From Laburnicola sp. R22_1 (taxonomy: Eukaryota; Ascomycota; Dothideomycetes; Pleosporales; Didymosphaeriaceae), in contig JACONQ010000011.1 in NCBI GenBank assembly GCA_014281115.1, forward strand, positions 372,001 to 436,000: a DNA stretch of 64,000 nt. Direction: 5' to 3'. Of the stretch, positions 62,044 through 64,000 are shown piece by piece. Position numbers and translations under genes: made by a program. How positions within the stretch are numbered: position 1 is the stretch's first letter; every line of letters begins with the position of its first letter. The notes beneath the pieces were generated by a model that searched no databases, was not told where the DNA came from, and worked only from the letters and a program-made list of their open reading frames with translations.

Positions 62044-64000
62044 GTTGTGGAGGTGTCGGAGAAGCTGCGGACAGCGGTGCTAGCCCGGAGATGGGACTGC
62101 CTATTATTACTAGATGGCGTGGACGGACAGAGGCATGCGGCAGCGGGGCACGCGCTGGGGGGTCGACTGGAGCGAGGGAGGCGGGTGCGTGGTGCGGCGG
62201 GCTGGGGCTCGACTTGGAGTGGGAAAGAACGATGCGATAGTGGGAAAGAGCGATGCGATGGCGTGGGAAAGAACGAGGGACTGTCGGCAGGCGCAACCAG
62301 CAGTACCACGATTCACGATCGACAGCCCCGGGCTTTCACAGCGCTGGCGCAATAGGAGGCGCTTCTTCCGTGCCGTGTCGGTCGATGAAAATGCAATTGT
62401 TTGTGCCCCGGGAGGCAGGGGCAGGGGTAGTGACCAGACACGCAGGAGGCGGGCAGCAGCCGATGCGGCACGCTCGGGCAGAGTCGAGGGCCGGTCAACG
62501 AGCGCCGGGGGAGCGAGGATGAGGATGGTGGGAAGCGTGTGGGAGGCTGGCGAGGAAGTGAGAGCGGAGGAGGGCGAGGAGACGTTGGCGGGCACGGGCG
62601 TTCCCAAACAAGTTGCAATTGCCAATGATGGTGCTGGTCGATATAGGAGTTTGGCACGCGTGGGGAATAGGAAATAGTATTCTGCGTCCGCTTGCACGCA
62701 TCCAGGTGCCGAGGCCGCGCGCAATGACCTCACACGCTGTGCTGAGGCATGCCCATGATGAGGGCGTGATGTCGTCGTCGCCTCTCAACATTACAGCCTC
62801 TCCTCTCCTCTGTATGCATGCATGCGCGGCCAGTCCCACCGATCCCCCCGTCGCACCGCGCTTGGCTGAGGCAACCTTGGATGGAATAGCGGCAATCAGC
62901 AGCTTCTCAGCAGCATCCAACCCTCAGCAGCTCCCTCCAGCGCTGCATGTGCTAAAATTGTCCTCGAGTGGGTCCGGCTCCCATGCCAGGCACCAAGCGT
63001 TAAGCTCCCTGCCCCAAGCCTTGACGGTGGGCACTCCGGTCCCTCCCTTTGCATCATTCCGTATTTCCTCTGCACCGCCCTCGGCTACCCGTTGTCTCTT
63101 TTTTATTTTAGAACCTCCTGAGAGGAAGCCCGCTCGTCTTTTGCTACCCCCAGCTCGGCGGGCCAGCCCGGCAGACACAGCAGCAGCGCCAGCCATGCGC
63201 ATCCGAGAGGCGCCACTCCTGTCCGCGCGAGCTGCTCGTGGCGATGCCGAGCCTGCCCTGCTCTCCCACCAGCACAGGCCGTCCCATGCCCCGAAGCGGC
63301 TACCGCTCTCCTGGACGCTGCAGCCGTCTTCCAGCCTCACCCATCGAGCCATCGAGCCATCGAGCTGACGGACGCGACCAGCCATCATCCATCTCGCCCG
63401 GCTGCTAGCTAAGAGCCATCCTCGGGCAGCATGAACAACTACTGCGTGCACGGCAGAGCTTCGATATCTGGAGGAGACGCGCAATGGCGCCCAATGGTGC
63501 CCCACCCCGCTTTGTCTAGGGGGGAAGGAATACTGGGACTGGATCCTCACGGCAGGTGCGTCGAGAGTCGCGACGTCCCTAGGTCGCAACCTCGCAGCTA
63601 GCAACTCAGCGTCTGCTCATGACACTCACATCATCATGCATGCTCCTACAAACCCACCCGTGTTTTGCGCTGTCCCGAGATGGCTGGTAGGCTGCACCTT
63701 GGCCGCAAGCTACAACGGCCGGACCCTGACAGTGTTCCCGGTGGGACGCTGCGACGAGCCTAGCCTCCCCACTTCGGCTTTTCTTCTGAGATGAACAACC
63801 ATCGAGTGCATCAACATCTTCATCATCGTCGCCGATCCTATTGCCAGTGCTCCAGTCCGCTGGGAGCCCCGACACTGCTTGCCTGCATATCGCCTCGCTT
63901 CTGTCGCCCTGCCGCGGCGCTGTTGCTCAGAGCCTCATTCAAGACAGAGGTGTTCTTGTGAGGTCCGATCCCCACCGGTTACCATGTACCAGAGAACCGT
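62044..64000. other. About 2 kb without a supportable gene
   Basis: GC-rich DNA with many long but uninformative open frames on both strands; none has a recognisable domain or a codon pattern that stands out. The left 300 bp should include the promoter and 5' UTR of the 932-residue protein. A gene with its body beyond the window end cannot be excluded. Confidence 0.4.
62219..62275. repeat. Tandem GTGGGAAAGA-type repeat upstream of the 932-residue gene
   Basis: Three imperfect 21-23-bp units, each GTGGGAAAGAACGATGCGAT or a close variant, 175-230 bp upstream of the start codon (on the opposite strand). It could hold repeated regulator sites; that is inference. Confidence 0.7.

Noticed and set aside
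62110..63604. Long open frames (up to 251 codons) on both strands in the right-hand gene-free region
   Set aside because: GC-rich DNA produces long frames; these overlap on both strands, lack domains and look like shadow or low-complexity sequence.
1..64000. CRISPR arrays, bacterial operons, rRNA or tRNA genes
   Set aside because: No regularly spaced repeats or cloverleaf-like sequences were recognised, and the gene structure is eukaryotic.

Overview
This window is nuclear DNA of a filamentous ascomycete, most likely a dothideomycete (class inferred). The genes have short introns of about 43-150 bp with GT..AG ends and CTRAY/TACTAAC-like branch sites. The identifiable proteins are fungal: an eisosome protein, a sphingolipid C9-methyltransferase, PAM17, a Zn2Cys6 regulator, phosphomannomutase, EMC2, the AP-3 delta subunit and a RAMP4/YSY6-like protein. 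Several transposons carry nonsense and missense changes that look like C-to-T/G-to-A transitions, as expected of repeat-induced point mutation (RIP).

Layout. 1-9300 is a transposon block: a degenerate Ty1/copia element on the minus strand, interrupted by the end of a hAT element (1-1336) and by a complete pogo-type element (5680-7528). 9301-11130 is a broken HeLo/protein-kinase-like gene beside AT-rich DNA, then about 2.9 kb with no supportable gene. 14032-20157 holds a disordered conserved protein and eisosome protein 1. At 21053-25771 a tyrosine phosphatase gene is split by a full 3.67-kb hAT element with a perfect 8-bp target duplication. 25964-27632 is the sphingolipid C9-methyltransferase. 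28057-32383 is a Mutator-like element (MULE) holding a second pogo element. 32727-36647 has PAM17 and, convergently, a Zn2Cys6 regulator. 37172-41357 has a MITE and a third pogo element holding a fourth. 42236-62043 is a gene-dense housekeeping block: phosphomannomutase, a two-TM protein, EMC2, AP-3 delta, RAMP4/YSY6, a small mitochondrial protein, a vWA protein, a disordered protein, a CorA-like membrane protein and a large disordered protein, with one small hAT-type MITE. 62044-64000 shows no supportable gene.

The conserved genes are mostly secretory or membrane functions (ER insertion by EMC2, ER stress by RAMP4, mannose activation for glycosylation, vacuolar sorting by AP-3, plasma-membrane eisosomes and sphingolipids), but they are ordinary neighbours, not an operon-like system. 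The strongest observations are the nested transposon strata with target duplications readable at base level. In three cases (the phosphatase, the MULE and pogo-3) removing the guest restores the host reading frame. Four pogo-type families carry repeated motifs inside their terminal repeats, and two genes have an intron within or directly after the start codon. Splice sites were assigned by eye from sequence and frame continuity; no database search was run.
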